This document shows positions 30,718 through 39,539 of a DNA stretch of 64,000 nucleotides, piece after piece. The stretch lies in NCBI RefSeq assembly GCF_023516215.1, contig NZ_CP097349.1, forward strand, positions 1,674,001-1,738,000, read 5' to 3'. The first letter of the stretch is position 1, and every line of letters starts with the position of its first letter. The position numbers were made by a program, and so were the translations under genes. Under the pieces are notes generated by a model that did no database searches, was not told the DNA's origin, and worked only from the letters and a program-made list of their open reading frames with translations. This DNA comes from Cytobacillus pseudoceanisediminis (GTDB lineage: Bacteria; Bacillota; Bacilli; Bacillales; Cytobacillaceae).

Positions 30718-32055
30718 TTAATAAACGGCTGTCTCTAATCTTTTAAGCAGCCTCTTTATGCTGATGTTCGCTTCTCTTAACACCATTTCTTTATCAACCG
30801 TTTTTAGCTTCCTATTTTCCATGACGATTTTCCCGTTTACAATGGTTATTTCTACATCTGCTCGAGTGGCTGAATAGACAATCCTCGAGATGGTGTCGAT
30901 ATCAAATGACGGATACACATGAAAATCATTCAGATTAAGAATAGCAAGGTCTGCTTTCTTTCCGGGCTCAAGGCTTCCGATTTCCTTTTCCATTCCAACT
31001 GCTTTAGCTCCGCCGATCGTAGCCATTCTGAAGACTGTTCTGGCATTCATTGCTGTTGGTCCATGTACAGGCTTCTGAATGATTGCAGCCAATCTCATTT
31101 CATTGAACATATCCAGATTGTTATTGCAGGGAGCACCATCAGCACCCAGGCTGACAAAAGCCTGCTGATCCAATAAAGAAGGAATTTCTGCTACACCTGA
31201 TGCCAGCTTTAAATTGGATCCCGGACAATGGCTGACCTTTACACCACGCTCTTTGATGATCCTTTTTTCTTCTTCATCAAGCCAAACACAATGCGCAAGA
31301 ATCAGCCTTTCATTGGCAAGCCCAATGCTGTCCAAGTAAACTACATTCCGCATGCCTAATTCTCTTTCAACAAGCAGAATTTCATTGGCATTTTCCGATG
31401 CGTGCGTATGGACTCTTACATTGTACTGTGCAGAAAGATCCCTGACACTTTTCAGCAATTCCTCTGTGCAGGAAACTACAAAACGGGGACAGAAGGCATA
31501 TTGTATTCGTCCATTATCGCTGTTATGCCATTTCTCAAGCAGATCTGCGCTTTGCTGGATGGACTTTAAGGTATTTTCCCTTAACGGAACTGGAACTTCA
31601 TCCCCCTTATCCATCATGACCTTTCCGGCAAGTGCCCGTATGCCGCTCTCGGCAATTGCCTGAAATGCATATTCGGTATGATTGACCGTTTCCATGTCCA
31701 CCACAGTTGTTGTTCCGCTTTGAAGCAATTCACCAATCCCCAGCATGGCAGAATAATAGATGGATTCTTCATCATGCGAAGCCTCCAGCGGCCAGATTTT
31801 CTGTTTCAGCCAATCAAGCAGTTCAAGATCATCAGCCTGTCCTCGGAATAATGTCTGGCATAGATGTATATGTGTCTGGATAAATCCCGGTATGATTGTT
31901 TTTCCTGAAGCATCCATTACTTTATCAGCTTTATGTGTTAAATTCTGGCCAATTTCCACGATGCGGTCATCCACAATATAAAGGTCGCCGAAAACGATTT
32001 CTTCAGCTGCGTTCATCGTGATGATTTCAGCATTTTTTATCAGTATACTGCTCAA
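30718..32055 (-). CDS. SsnA/TrzA-type amidohydrolase (deaminase or imidazolonase candidate)
   Basis: Metal-dependent hydrolase of about 445 residues, ATZ/TRZ-like subgroup: metal His pair in QTHIHLCQTL, later VHTHASE, LAHCVWLDEEE and the catalytic Asp in GADGAPCNNN. Members deaminate guanine, 8-oxoguanine, S-adenosylhomocysteine or chlorinated triazines; imidazolonepropionase (HutI) is a relative. In this locus it may be a guanine deaminase or the 4-imidazolone ring opener. TTG 32055 is chosen because GGGGAGG lies just upstream; it overlaps the end of the M20 gene by 29 nt. Specificity unproven. Confidence 0.8.
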   Translation of the reverse strand: MSSILIKNAEIITMNAAEEIVFGDLYIVDDRIVEIGQNLTHKADKVMDASGKTIIPGFIQTHIHLCQTLFRGQADDLELLDWLKQKIWPLEASHDEESIYYSAMLGIGELLQSGTTTVVDMETVNHTEYAFQAIAESGIRALAGKVMMDKGDEVPVPLRENTLKSIQQSADLLEKWHNSDNGRIQYAFCPRFVVSCTEELLKSVRDLSAQYNVRVHTHASENANEILLVERELGMRNVVYLDSIGLANERLILAHCVWLDEEEKRIIKERGVKVSHCPGSNLKLASGVAEIPSLLDQQAFVSLGADGAPCNNNLDMFNEMRLAAIIQKPVHGPTAMNARTVFRMATIGGAKAVGMEKEIGSLEPGKKADLAILNLNDFHVYPSFDIDTISRIVYSATRADVEITIVNGKIVMENRKLKTVDKEMVLREANISIKRLLKRLETAVY

Positions 32056-33223
32056 CTTCTTCCTCCCCTTGTACAGGACTTGCTTCTCCTGGCTCCAGTT
32101 TTCCATATGTCATGATAAGCTGCTTGTAAAATTGAATGGAGCGCTGATAAGCCGCCAGACTCACCCACTCATTTGGCTGATGGGCAAGCTTTTCGTCTCC
32201 CGGGCCGTAAATCAGGGTAGGAATCTCACTCCTTGGATTAAGAACGGCACCATCTGTATAGTAGGACACCCCGTAATGGTTTGCTGGCGATTCGCCTTTG
32301 ATCATTTGCGCTATTTGAATAATGTCCACAGCAGGATCTGTTAAAATAGATGGACGGTCCAGGATGGTTTCAACACTGTATTTATAAATCTCTTCCTGAT
32401 CCATCAGCAGATCAAGTTTGGATTTCAGCATGTTTATAAAACTGGAATGGGATTGAGGAGGGACGGTTCTTATATCTGCTCTGATGCTGCATTTATCTGG
32501 AATGACATTGGTCTGCACTCCGCCTTCAATCATGGTAACAGCCAGGCTGCTTTGTCCGAGTGGCTTCCTATCTGTCATCCATTCAATTTTCATTTCATCC
32601 AATAGCCGGACTATTTTAAGCATATGATCTACTGCATTTATTCCCTGTTCCGGCATCGAACCGTGAGAGGTTTTTCCATACGCTGTTATTTCAAGCCAAA
32701 GAGCTCCCTTATGGCCAATCACAATTTTTTCATTTGTCGGTTCGGCAATGATTAGTGCATCGATTTTTCTGCAGTCATTCTCCTTTATAAAAGCCCTTGC
32801 CCCGCAGCTGTCGACTTCCTCCCCGGCTGTTGCCAAAAAAGTAACGCCAGCAGGGGGTACAGTACTCGTGAGATACAGCTCTTCCAATGCCAGGAACATC
32901 GCTGCAAGACCGCTTTTCATATCAGATGCTCCTCTGCCATATATGCGTCCATCTGCGATTTCTCCTGAAAATGGAGAGTAAATCCATTCTCCCGTTCCAG
33001 AAGAAACGGTATCCATATGGCCGCATAAGACTAGCTGTTTACCGCTTTTTCCCGGAAGCGTAACTTCAAAATTGCTTCGAGTCTCATCAAGCATTGTCAC
33101 TTTAAACGGCAGACCATTTTGTTTGCATCTGTTAATAAAAGCTTCAGTCACTAAATGTTCGTTTCCTGGCGGATTAGAGCTGTCGATTTGAAGCAGCTGC
33201 TGAAGAAACTGAATGTCATTCAT
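32027..33223 (-). CDS. M20-family peptidase/deacylase (ArgE/DapE-like)
   Basis: 398 residues of a dinuclear zinc amidohydrolase. Metal motifs: LCGHMDTVSSG, GRGASDMKSG, TAGEEVDSCG with the catalytic Glu, IIAEPT, and a final metal His in GDEKLAHQPNEWV. A dimerisation domain (KTSHGSMPEQGINA) is inserted. Family members cleave N-acyl, N-carbamoyl or N-formyl amino acids; in a purine-to-glycine route an N-formimino- or N-formyl-glycine could be the substrate, which is inference. Start ATG 33223 overlaps the preceding stop by one base. Confidence 0.85.
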   Translation of the reverse strand: MNDIQFLQQLLQIDSSNPPGNEHLVTEAFINRCKQNGLPFKVTMLDETRSNFEVTLPGKSGKQLVLCGHMDTVSSGTGEWIYSPFSGEIADGRIYGRGASDMKSGLAAMFLALEELYLTSTVPPAGVTFLATAGEEVDSCGARAFIKENDCRKIDALIIAEPTNEKIVIGHKGALWLEITAYGKTSHGSMPEQGINAVDHMLKIVRLLDEMKIEWMTDRKPLGQSSLAVTMIEGGVQTNVIPDKCSIRADIRTVPPQSHSSFINMLKSKLDLLMDQEEIYKYSVETILDRPSILTDPAVDIIQIAQMIKGESPANHYGVSYYTDGAVLNPRSEIPTLIYGPGDEKLAHQPNEWVSLAAYQRSIQFYKQLIMTYGKLEPGEASPVQGEEEVEQYTDKKC

Positions 33224-33844
33224 TAATCCGCCTCCACTATTTGCATTTTAATAGGGGTCACTTTAAACCCATTAACCGGTGCCATGTCCTGGGAACAGGT
33301 TGTACAGGCAATGACAACATCGCACAATGCTTTCAGCCTTATGTAATCACCAGGCTTGGAAAGAGGCTCGGTAATGACATAATCACCAGCATCATCAAGG
33401 ACATTATTCATAAATATATTGATGGGATCCGGAATGACAGGGGGTGAATATCATACTTTTTCAAAGCAGCCGCAATATTATCATGGCAATTTGGGTGATC
33501 CTCCTTGCCAAAATCAACTTTATAGCGGTAATAATCACAAGCAGGAAAGAAGAAATCATGTTTTCCAACAGTGTCTTCCACTAGCTGCATCAGCGGGCGG
33601 CGGCGGTTGCTGTAAAGCCAATCTCCCGTTTTAAGCCGAATGCTGCTTAATGAGGCACGCATATGAACAGGTGAAACATGTTCCTCAGGATCTTTATAGT
33701 TAAAACAGACAAAATCCCCCACTTGTTTTCCTTCCATATCAATAATAATGAGCTCTTCTCCTTTGTGAATCAGGGCGCTTCTTCCTTCATAAGGGGGATA
33801 ATCATTTCGTCTCTGATCTTCCCCCTGTTAAAAACCTCTTTCAT
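33223..33844 (-). CDS. DUF1989 (urea carboxylase-associated) protein, frame broken twice
   Basis: About 207 residues once one base is added to each of two G/C runs (33793-33797 and 33440-33444 on the plus strand). Rebuilt order: ATG 33844, IIPPYEGRSALIHKGEEL, DMEGKQVGDFVCFN, FFFPACDYYRY, then HPPVIPDPINIFMNN and CSQDMAPVNGF. The DFVCFN, PACDYY and PDPINIFMN motifs with several Cys/His are typical of DUF1989 proteins found beside urea, allophanate and glycine-type catabolic genes; recent work links relatives to nitrogen release from carboxylated urea derivatives. Role here unknown. Confidence 0.75.
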
Positions 33845-33864
33845 TTGATCACCAACCTTTGTTG

Positions 33865-34548
33865 TTATTCAATGAAAACGGCAACAGCACGAACTGGAGA
33901 TCCCGTTCCTTTTCGAATCCTGAGCGGCAGTCCGAAATATAGAAATCGCATTCCTGCAATCTGATCGAGATTACAGAGATTTTCCGTATTGGTTATCCCA
34001 TATTCCCGGCAAATGAGGTGCCCGGAATACTTCGGATCATCCGGATGGTCAATGGCCGGGGCATCGATGCCTATATTGACCGCACCTTTTTCAGCCAGCC
34101 ATTTTGCTGCTTGATAATTCAGGCCCGTGTAGGTTGTGAGCCATTTGTCTGTACCATAAGAGCGATTATAGTGGCCGGTATAGAGGAGAACGATATCTCC
34201 TTTTTCAATAAATTGCTGTGATTTCCGCAATGCCGCCTCGAGATCACGGTCTGTAATATATCGATCAGGCTGGATGTGGGACACATCCAGGCAAACTGCG
34301 GGCCCGTAAAAATATTCAAGCGGCATTTCATCGATGTATTTGCCGTTTGGATCATATTCATAGGTTGCATCGCTATGGGTAGGGCCATGTTCATTGATTA
34401 ATAGATTATTGGTTGCAAACATAAATCCCACTTGCTTTTCACTTTCTTCGTGAGAGATATTTGGGAAGATCATTGTTTTTTGATGAAGGGGAAAAACAGG
34501 CATTCCCTGATAAATTTCCTGCGTTAAATCGACTAATTTAACTCCCAT
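33865..34548 (-). CDS. cyclase-family metal hydrolase (kynurenine formamidase-like)
   Basis: 227 residues of the PF04199 type. The metal-binding loop is INEHGPTHSDATYEY where the family usually has HxGTHxDxP; the Gly-Thr is changed to Pro-Thr but all ligands (His, His, Asp) are kept. Further motifs: GDIVLLYTGH and IGIDAPAIDHP. The family opens or hydrolyses N-formyl and lactam-like bonds. With its neighbours it is a candidate for 4-imidazolone or formimino hydrolysis. GGAGGAAT precedes the ATG. Confidence 0.82.
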   Translation of the reverse strand: MGVKLVDLTQEIYQGMPVFPLHQKTMIFPNISHEESEKQVGFMFATNNLLINEHGPTHSDATYEYDPNGKYIDEMPLEYFYGPAVCLDVSHIQPDRYITDRDLEAALRKSQQFIEKGDIVLLYTGHYNRSYGTDKWLTTYTGLNYQAAKWLAEKGAVNIGIDAPAIDHPDDPKYSGHLICREYGITNTENLCNLDQIAGMRFLYFGLPLRIRKGTGSPVRAVAVFIE

Positions 34549-34585
34549 GCTATTCCTCCTTGCCTGCTAATTTTTTTACTATATG

Positions 34586-34610
34586 AAAAGCGGCAGAGAA
34601 CGCCGCTTTT
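34586..34610. terminator. terminator within the BMC gene set
   Basis: AAAAGCGGC (34586-34594) pairs with GCCGCTTTT (34602-34610). It separates the adenine deaminase gene from the cyclase set, so the last four genes may be transcribed at lower level by read-through. Confidence 0.75.
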
Positions 34611-34614
34611 AAGT

Positions 34615-36425
34615 TCAATTAATAATGGTCGGAATGACCTCAAATTTATCTACATCGATCAGTCCCATATCTGTAATTTTCCACTTAGGGCTTGTTACCA
34701 GTGACCAGAATGATAAATGCATAAACGGAACCTCCATGCCACAGCCAAGAACATCTTTTGCAAGCTGCGACAATTCGTCTACCTTTTCACTCATTTCTTT
34801 TCCAGTTAATTCGTCTGTCATTAAACCGCCAATCCTCAATGGCAGGTCACCGACTACTTTGCTATCCTTTATCATCGCTATTCCGCCATCCATTGCAATT
34901 ACACGGTTCACCGCAGTTACCATATCTTCGTAGTTTGTCCCTGTTACGATGATATTGTGTGTATCATGGGCGACGCTTTCTGCAATGGCACCGCTTTTCA
35001 AATCGAAGCCATGCAGGAAAGTCTTACCGATTTTTCCTGTTCTGCCGTGGCGTTCTACAACCAGAAGCGGCAGCACATCCTGCTTTAGGCAAGGCAGCAC
35101 AATGCCGTCTTTGACATTCAGAGTGAACTCGCTTCCGCCAGTTAAGTTCTGAAAAGGTATAGCTTCAATTGCCCTTACTTTTGCTCGGCTGCCTGAAGCC
35201 TCAATAGCCAGCTCCTTGAGTGTTACAGGTTTTCTCCTCACTGACTTTTTCACACTTTCCGGATATATGTAAGGAGCAATATCTATGGTTAATTCGCCTT
35301 TTTCAGCTGCTTTTTTCCTGCAAGATATACCTGGTCAACGGTCATATTGTTCAGGTCGCTGATCACGACAACGTCTGCCCGTTTGCCTGGTGCAATTACC
35401 CCAACATCTTTAAAGCCAAAATGGGAAGCCGGATTTATGGTCGCCATTTGGATGGCCTCCACAGGATCAATGCCTACAGCAATAGTTCTGCGGACAATAT
35501 CATTCATATGTCCGTAATTTAACAGATCAGCAGGCACCATATCGTCTGATACAAGGATTGCACGGCGGGAATCGAGCCCATCCTCTGTTATGGCACGGAT
35601 ACAGTCTGCCATATTTCTTTGGGAAGAGCCTTCACGCATGAACACACTTACACCATTGCGCAGCTTTTCGACAGTTTCTTCTTTTGTCGTAGTCTCATGG
35701 CAGGACACATGGTTCCCGCCACTGATAATATGAGCGGCAAGCTCTTTGCTAAACAATCCTGGTGCATTCCCTTCAACCGTTTTTCCTATGCTGTTTGCAT
35801 ACGAAACTGCGGCAACAAGGTCGTCTATTAATTCCGGGGCATGCTCATATACCGGCCTGATATTGCTGAAGCTCTGTATCTCTCCAATTCCCTGTACATT
35901 TGGGTCAGCCAATAGCTCTTTCATATCCTTGGAAGTCACATCAAATCCGGAGGTTTCAAGTCCGGGAGCATCAGGCACCGCGCAGGGAACCGTGAAAAGG
36001 ATCCGGTTTGGAAGTGTCTTTGCTTCTTCAATCATCGCCTGCATCCCGTGAACCCCCAGGACATTTCCAATTTCATGCGGATCTCCAATCAGCGTGGTGG
36101 TCCCAGTCGGAATGGAAAGCTTGGAGAATTCCGTGCAAGTCAGCATTGCACTTTCAAAATGCATATGAGAATCAATAAACCCGGGACATACGAATTTCCC
36201 CTGAATGTTTTCCACTTTCGTTTTTGGCCCGATTAAGTCTTTTGCATCTCCCGCCATTAAAATATATTCACCTTTCATCGCAACGTCTGCTTCATAGATC
36301 TCCCGGGTGATGACATTGATGAAGTATCCTCCTTTCAGGACTACATCAGCAAACTGGCTGGAATCAAGCAGCACGTCAATAAGCTTGCGGTATTGCACTG
36401 CCTTTTTTATGTCTATTGCATCCAT
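34615..36425 (-). CDS. adenine deaminase-like amidohydrolase 1 (BMC-linked), frame broken at T6 (35311-35316)
   Basis: Adenine deaminase fold: metal motif FIDSHMHFESAMLT, then DPHEIGNVLG, GHAAG-region variant EGNAPGLFSKEL, HETTTKEE, SDDMVPADLL; the second half carries VERHGRTGKIG and VAHDTHNIIVTGTN. The halves join by adding one base at 35311-35316 (AGKKAAEKGELTIDIAPY), giving about 603 residues. HETTTKEE replaces the usual DHE, and it lies in the shell operon while another adenine deaminase sits in the xdh set, so it may have moved to a related substrate such as 4-aminoimidazole. Confidence 0.85.
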
Positions 36426-36428
36426 TTA

Positions 36429-36704
36429 TTAACCCCCTGTCTCCCCTTCTACACTGTCAATAATTCCGATAATGGCCGCATCTATAGGAGCATCTTTATT
36501 TTGGACGGCTCTTGATGCCATGCTTCCAGTCACATATATGACCTTCTCTCCTATTCCGGCACCAACAGTATCAACGGTTATAATGGGGTTCGGTAACAGC
36601 GTGCCGTCCAATCCTACAGGCTGGGTAATTAATAATTTTGTGCCCACAAGATTATCATCTTTTCTTGTGGCAGTTACACGACCAACCACTATTCCCATTT
36701 GCAT
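36429..36704 (-). CDS. BMC pentameric vertex protein (EutN/CcmL, BMC-P)
   Basis: 91 residues; closes the corners of a polyhedral protein shell. Pattern MGIVVGRVTATRKDDNLVGTKLL, IITVDTVGAGIGEKVIYVTGS and the end DAAIIGIIDSVE match the EutN/CcmL family. Four nt from the deaminase start, clearly cotranscribed. Confidence 0.93.
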   Translation of the reverse strand: MQMGIVVGRVTATRKDDNLVGTKLLITQPVGLDGTLLPNPIITVDTVGAGIGEKVIYVTGSMASRAVQNKDAPIDAAIIGIIDSVEGETGG

Positions 36705-36740
36705 AAAGACCTTCTCCTTAATGTAGAATGATTTCGATCT

Positions 36741-37448
36741 TCAGTTCCTTTGCTGTATCTCTTGCAAGGGGGTAATGATAGCCCCTTTTGGAACAGCTAT
36801 TTGATCAAGCTTACTAAAGCGGGCAAACCGGACTGATTCATCGGTAATAACCGTTTTCTTCACATGCTGAACATCAAATTCTGCTTGTTGATGGAAATCT
36901 ATTAATCTGATTCCAAGCATCTTCAGTTCTGTCATCTGCTCATTGAGCTTCCTTTTTAACAGGTCGGGGCCTTTATCCATTCCTTTCAGTTTCCAATATT
37001 GGCTGAAGGGATCACCTCCAGCCTTTAAAGCCGTGATCCGTTTTCCCTTCAATAAGCCCTTTAGGATGATCTGCACAATTGGTCTCTTTTCGTTAAGGGA
37101 CAGTATGTCTGTTATTAAAGAAAAGGATAGAATAGGCAAAAAGATCTCATCGAATTGATCAATTGACTGGGCATGAAACGCTGTCGGAGAGATCCAATCG
37201 TCATTTCCAGTCAGGTTAACTAACTCCTGAAGCGGAAATTGTTTTAGCATTTCCTCCTCAGCAGCCATTCTGAGTGTAATATCTTTCTTTGTTAACTTTT
37301 TCAAGTAAGAAAATCCTGGTTCCATCCCTATCATATGAGAGGTTAATAGAGCCAGGATGTGAGGTTTTCTGTCTCTGCAGCTGTCATTTCGCAGGTAAAG
37401 CTCCTGCAGAGTGTTTTTTGCCATAACACTCTGCTTTTTGCTGCTCAT
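36741..37448 (-). CDS. BMC-associated hypothetical protein
   Basis: 235 residues. The N-terminal two thirds is helical with no enzyme motif. The C-terminal segment KTVITDESVRFA followed by IAVPKGAIITPLQEI is like the end of 'Eut_hyp'-type proteins found only in BMC loci. It may help assembly or attach cargo; that is inference. Stop and start are close to both neighbours, 2 nt from the shell gene stop, so it is within the operon. Confidence 0.6.
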   Translation of the reverse strand: MSSKKQSVMAKNTLQELYLRNDSCRDRKPHILALLTSHMIGMEPGFSYLKKLTKKDITLRMAAEEEMLKQFPLQELVNLTGNDDWISPTAFHAQSIDQFDEIFLPILSFSLITDILSLNEKRPIVQIILKGLLKGKRITALKAGGDPFSQYWKLKGMDKGPDLLKRKLNEQMTELKMLGIRLIDFHQQAEFDVQHVKKTVITDESVRFARFSKLDQIAVPKGAIITPLQEIQQRN

Positions 37449-37450
37449 GC

Positions 37451-37735
37451 TTATTCACCGATATTTTTTGATAAAAGAGCTCTTTCAACTTCGCTGTGCG
37501 GCCTTGGGATGACATGTACCGAAATGAGTTCTCCAACTCTGCTGGCCGCTTCCGCACCTGCATCGGTGGCTGCTTTAACTGCTCCAACATCTCCTCTGAC
37601 CATAACCGTTACAAGACCAAATCCCACTTTTTCATATCCGCAGATCTCCACATTAGCTGCTTTAACCATTGCATCCGCTGCCTCTACTGCGCCTACAAGA
37701 CCTTTTGTCTCGATTAATCCCAATGCTTCACCCAT
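37451..37735 (-). CDS. BMC hexameric shell protein (BMC-H) 3
   Basis: 94 residues, PduA/EutM-like: [40 protein letters not shown] and [11 protein letters not shown]. Pore loop residues near KVGFG. AGGAGGAAACAC lies upstream. Confidence 0.95.
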   Translation of the reverse strand: MGEALGLIETKGLVGAVEAADAMVKAANVEICGYEKVGFGLVTVMVRGDVGAVKAATDAGAEAASRVGELISVHVIPRPHSEVERALLSKNIGE

Positions 37736-37758
37736 TGTGTGTTTCCTCCTTAAATTTA

Positions 37759-38172
37759 TTAACCTGATGATTTGTCTGTATCGTTTATATTAACGTTGCT
37801 GCTCTCTTTCGCTTGCTTTTTTCTATTCGGGTTAACCTCTAGTCTGTTACCCCCTTGAGCATCATTTCCAGGATGCATATCTTCCAGCTTAAAATTCGGA
37901 AGCAGCTTCCCTGCTACTTCACTGTGGGCACGCGGAATGACATGAGCAGAAATTACTTTTCCAATTCTTTCTGCAGCACTAACACCAGCATCGACAGCAG
38001 ACTTCACTGCCGCTACATCCCCGTTAAAATGGATTGTAACCCCCAAATAGCTCTCCACTCCTATTACTTTTTCAATTCCTACAATTTCTACATCTGCTGC
38101 TTTTACGGCTGCATCTGCTGCAGAAACTGCTGTTGAATAACCAACGGTTTCAATCAGTCCCAATGCTTGCAA
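37759..38172 (-). CDS. BMC hexameric shell protein (BMC-H) 2 with C-terminal extension
   Basis: 137 residues: a BMC domain ([52 protein letters not shown]) followed by about 45 extra residues rich in Asn, Lys, Asp and Ser. Start is TTG 38172, 9 nt after AGGAGG; the earlier ATG is not preceded by a site. Extensions of this kind in BMC-H proteins can bind cargo or nucleic acid, or point into the lumen. Confidence 0.92.
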   Translation of the reverse strand: MQALGLIETVGYSTAVSAADAAVKAADVEIVGIEKVIGVESYLGVTIHFNGDVAAVKSAVDAGVSAAERIGKVISAHVIPRAHSEVAGKLLPNFKLEDMHPGNDAQGGNRLEVNPNRKKQAKESSNVNINDTDKSSG

Positions 38173-38274
38173 CTGGTAAATCCTCCTATGAAATAGACAA
38201 ATCATCTCTCCATGCCTATAAGATGCTTCCGGGATGAATAGTTTCTGATCTGTGACAGAGATGCTGGCTTACAA

Positions 38275-39234
38275 CTAATTAATTCTGTCGAATTCCTTAT
38301 GAAGCTGATCAGAGATGCGTGAAACATCATCATAGTGTCCATGAAGCAGCAAGTATTTCTTCTCTATTAAAAAATTGAAATGTTCAGAAGTGCTTTTTTT
38401 CATGTAACGGTCAAGGATCAAAATACCCGAATAATAGTCGATCCCTTCAATGACAGCCACACCGCCGATTGAAGAGTTCAGCCCCAATTGTTTTGTAAGC
38501 CATGGACTGGGGGATTTTTCTCTATAGATTTGAGTAGTTTTAAAGGATCTTTGGGAAAGTTTTTTAAAGAAGCTCTTTAAGGCGTTTAATAGTGTCCCAT
38601 GATTCTCTTCATATAGCTCCAGCGAAAAAGATTTCCCGCTGTTTTTGTCCCATGTCAGGCAATATCTTAAAGAAGGAAACTCTCTTAAAAGGTCATTCAG
38701 CATAAATAACTGCCCGGGCGTGCATTTTTCTGAAATGACTACACCGATTGAGGCTGTTTTTAATTCCCGCTGAAAAGAGCTTTCAAGAGCTGGATGAAGC
38801 TCTGAGAACAGCCAGACTTTTACACCCTCCGGCGTTTGTCCGATAAGCTGGCTTTCTCTTGCATTACGGTCAGGTTTTATATCAGCAAAGCCAGCATTGG
38901 AAGAAACCGGATGTTTCCCCTGTACCAGGGATAGGGTTTGAAGCTGTGCAATTTTTTCCTTAGCTGAAGACTTGGGTGCAGAATGAGAAACTGGTTGCCT
39001 TTTAAGGTTTTGATGTGGCTCTGCAGTCTTGACCGGTACTGAATGATGAACTGATATTCTTTTATTCATTTTTTCCTTCTGGTAATTAGGCCGGCTAATG
39101 CCCGGTATATTCTTCTTCGTTCCCTGCTGCCTGCTTGGAGGGGACTGGTTGGAAACCCCATTAATAGGATTTACTTTTGACTTGCCGTAAGGCTTCATCA
39201 CTTCTTCTACAACACTTTTAATAAAGTCAGACAC
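38275..39234 (-). CDS. BMC-locus protein with N-terminal helix resembling an encapsulation tag
   Basis: 319 residues. Residues 1-18 (MSDFIKSVVEEVMKPYGK) form a short amphipathic helix, followed by about 90 residues rich in Pro, Ser, Gln and Lys that are likely disordered, then a folded domain (about residues 125-319, GVKVWLFSELHPALESS to the end). Helix plus flexible linker is how cargo is tagged for BMC lumens. The folded domain has no motif I know. It lies between two shell genes in the operon. It is probably an internal scaffold or cargo protein. Confidence 0.7.
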   Translation of the reverse strand: MSDFIKSVVEEVMKPYGKSKVNPINGVSNQSPPSRQQGTKKNIPGISRPNYQKEKMNKRISVHHSVPVKTAEPHQNLKRQPVSHSAPKSSAKEKIAQLQTLSLVQGKHPVSSNAGFADIKPDRNARESQLIGQTPEGVKVWLFSELHPALESSFQRELKTASIGVVISEKCTPGQLFMLNDLLREFPSLRYCLTWDKNSGKSFSLELYEENHGTLLNALKSFFKKLSQRSFKTTQIYREKSPSPWLTKQLGLNSSIGGVAVIEGIDYYSGILILDRYMKKSTSEHFNFLIEKKYLLLHGHYDDVSRISDQLHKEFDRIN

Positions 39235-39250
39235 ACATTATGCACCTCCT

Positions 39251-39514
39251 TTAAAGAATTTTGCGAAGTTCTGAATGAGGGCGGGGAATAACATTAGCCG
39301 AAACCAGTTCTCCTCCTGTCATGGTGTGTGCAGTCTTCCCAACCTCAACAGCTGCAGACACTGCTGCGACATCGCCCTCAATAATGACGGTGACAAGGCC
39401 GGATCCGACTCTCTTTAAATCAACTAAACTGACATTTGCCGCTTTTGCCATTGAGTCCAGCGCTTCAATAGCCGCTGTCAAACCCCTAGTTTCAATCAAG
39501 CCTATTGCCTTCAT
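39251..39514 (-). CDS. BMC hexameric shell protein (BMC-H) 1
   Basis: 87 residues: [54 protein letters not shown]. Shortest of the three, close to the PduA core, so a likely main facet protein. Lies just after ubiD. Confidence 0.95.
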   Translation of the reverse strand: MKAIGLIETRGLTAAIEALDSMAKAANVSLVDLKRVGSGLVTVIIEGDVAAVSAAVEVGKTAHTMTGGELVSANVIPRPHSELRKIL

Positions 39515-39539
39515 TTTTGACCTCCTCTACTGCAGAAGC

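Noticed and set aside
34615..36425. Adenine deaminase as a pseudogene
   Set aside because: A single base in a run of six T explains the break and both halves are fully conserved.
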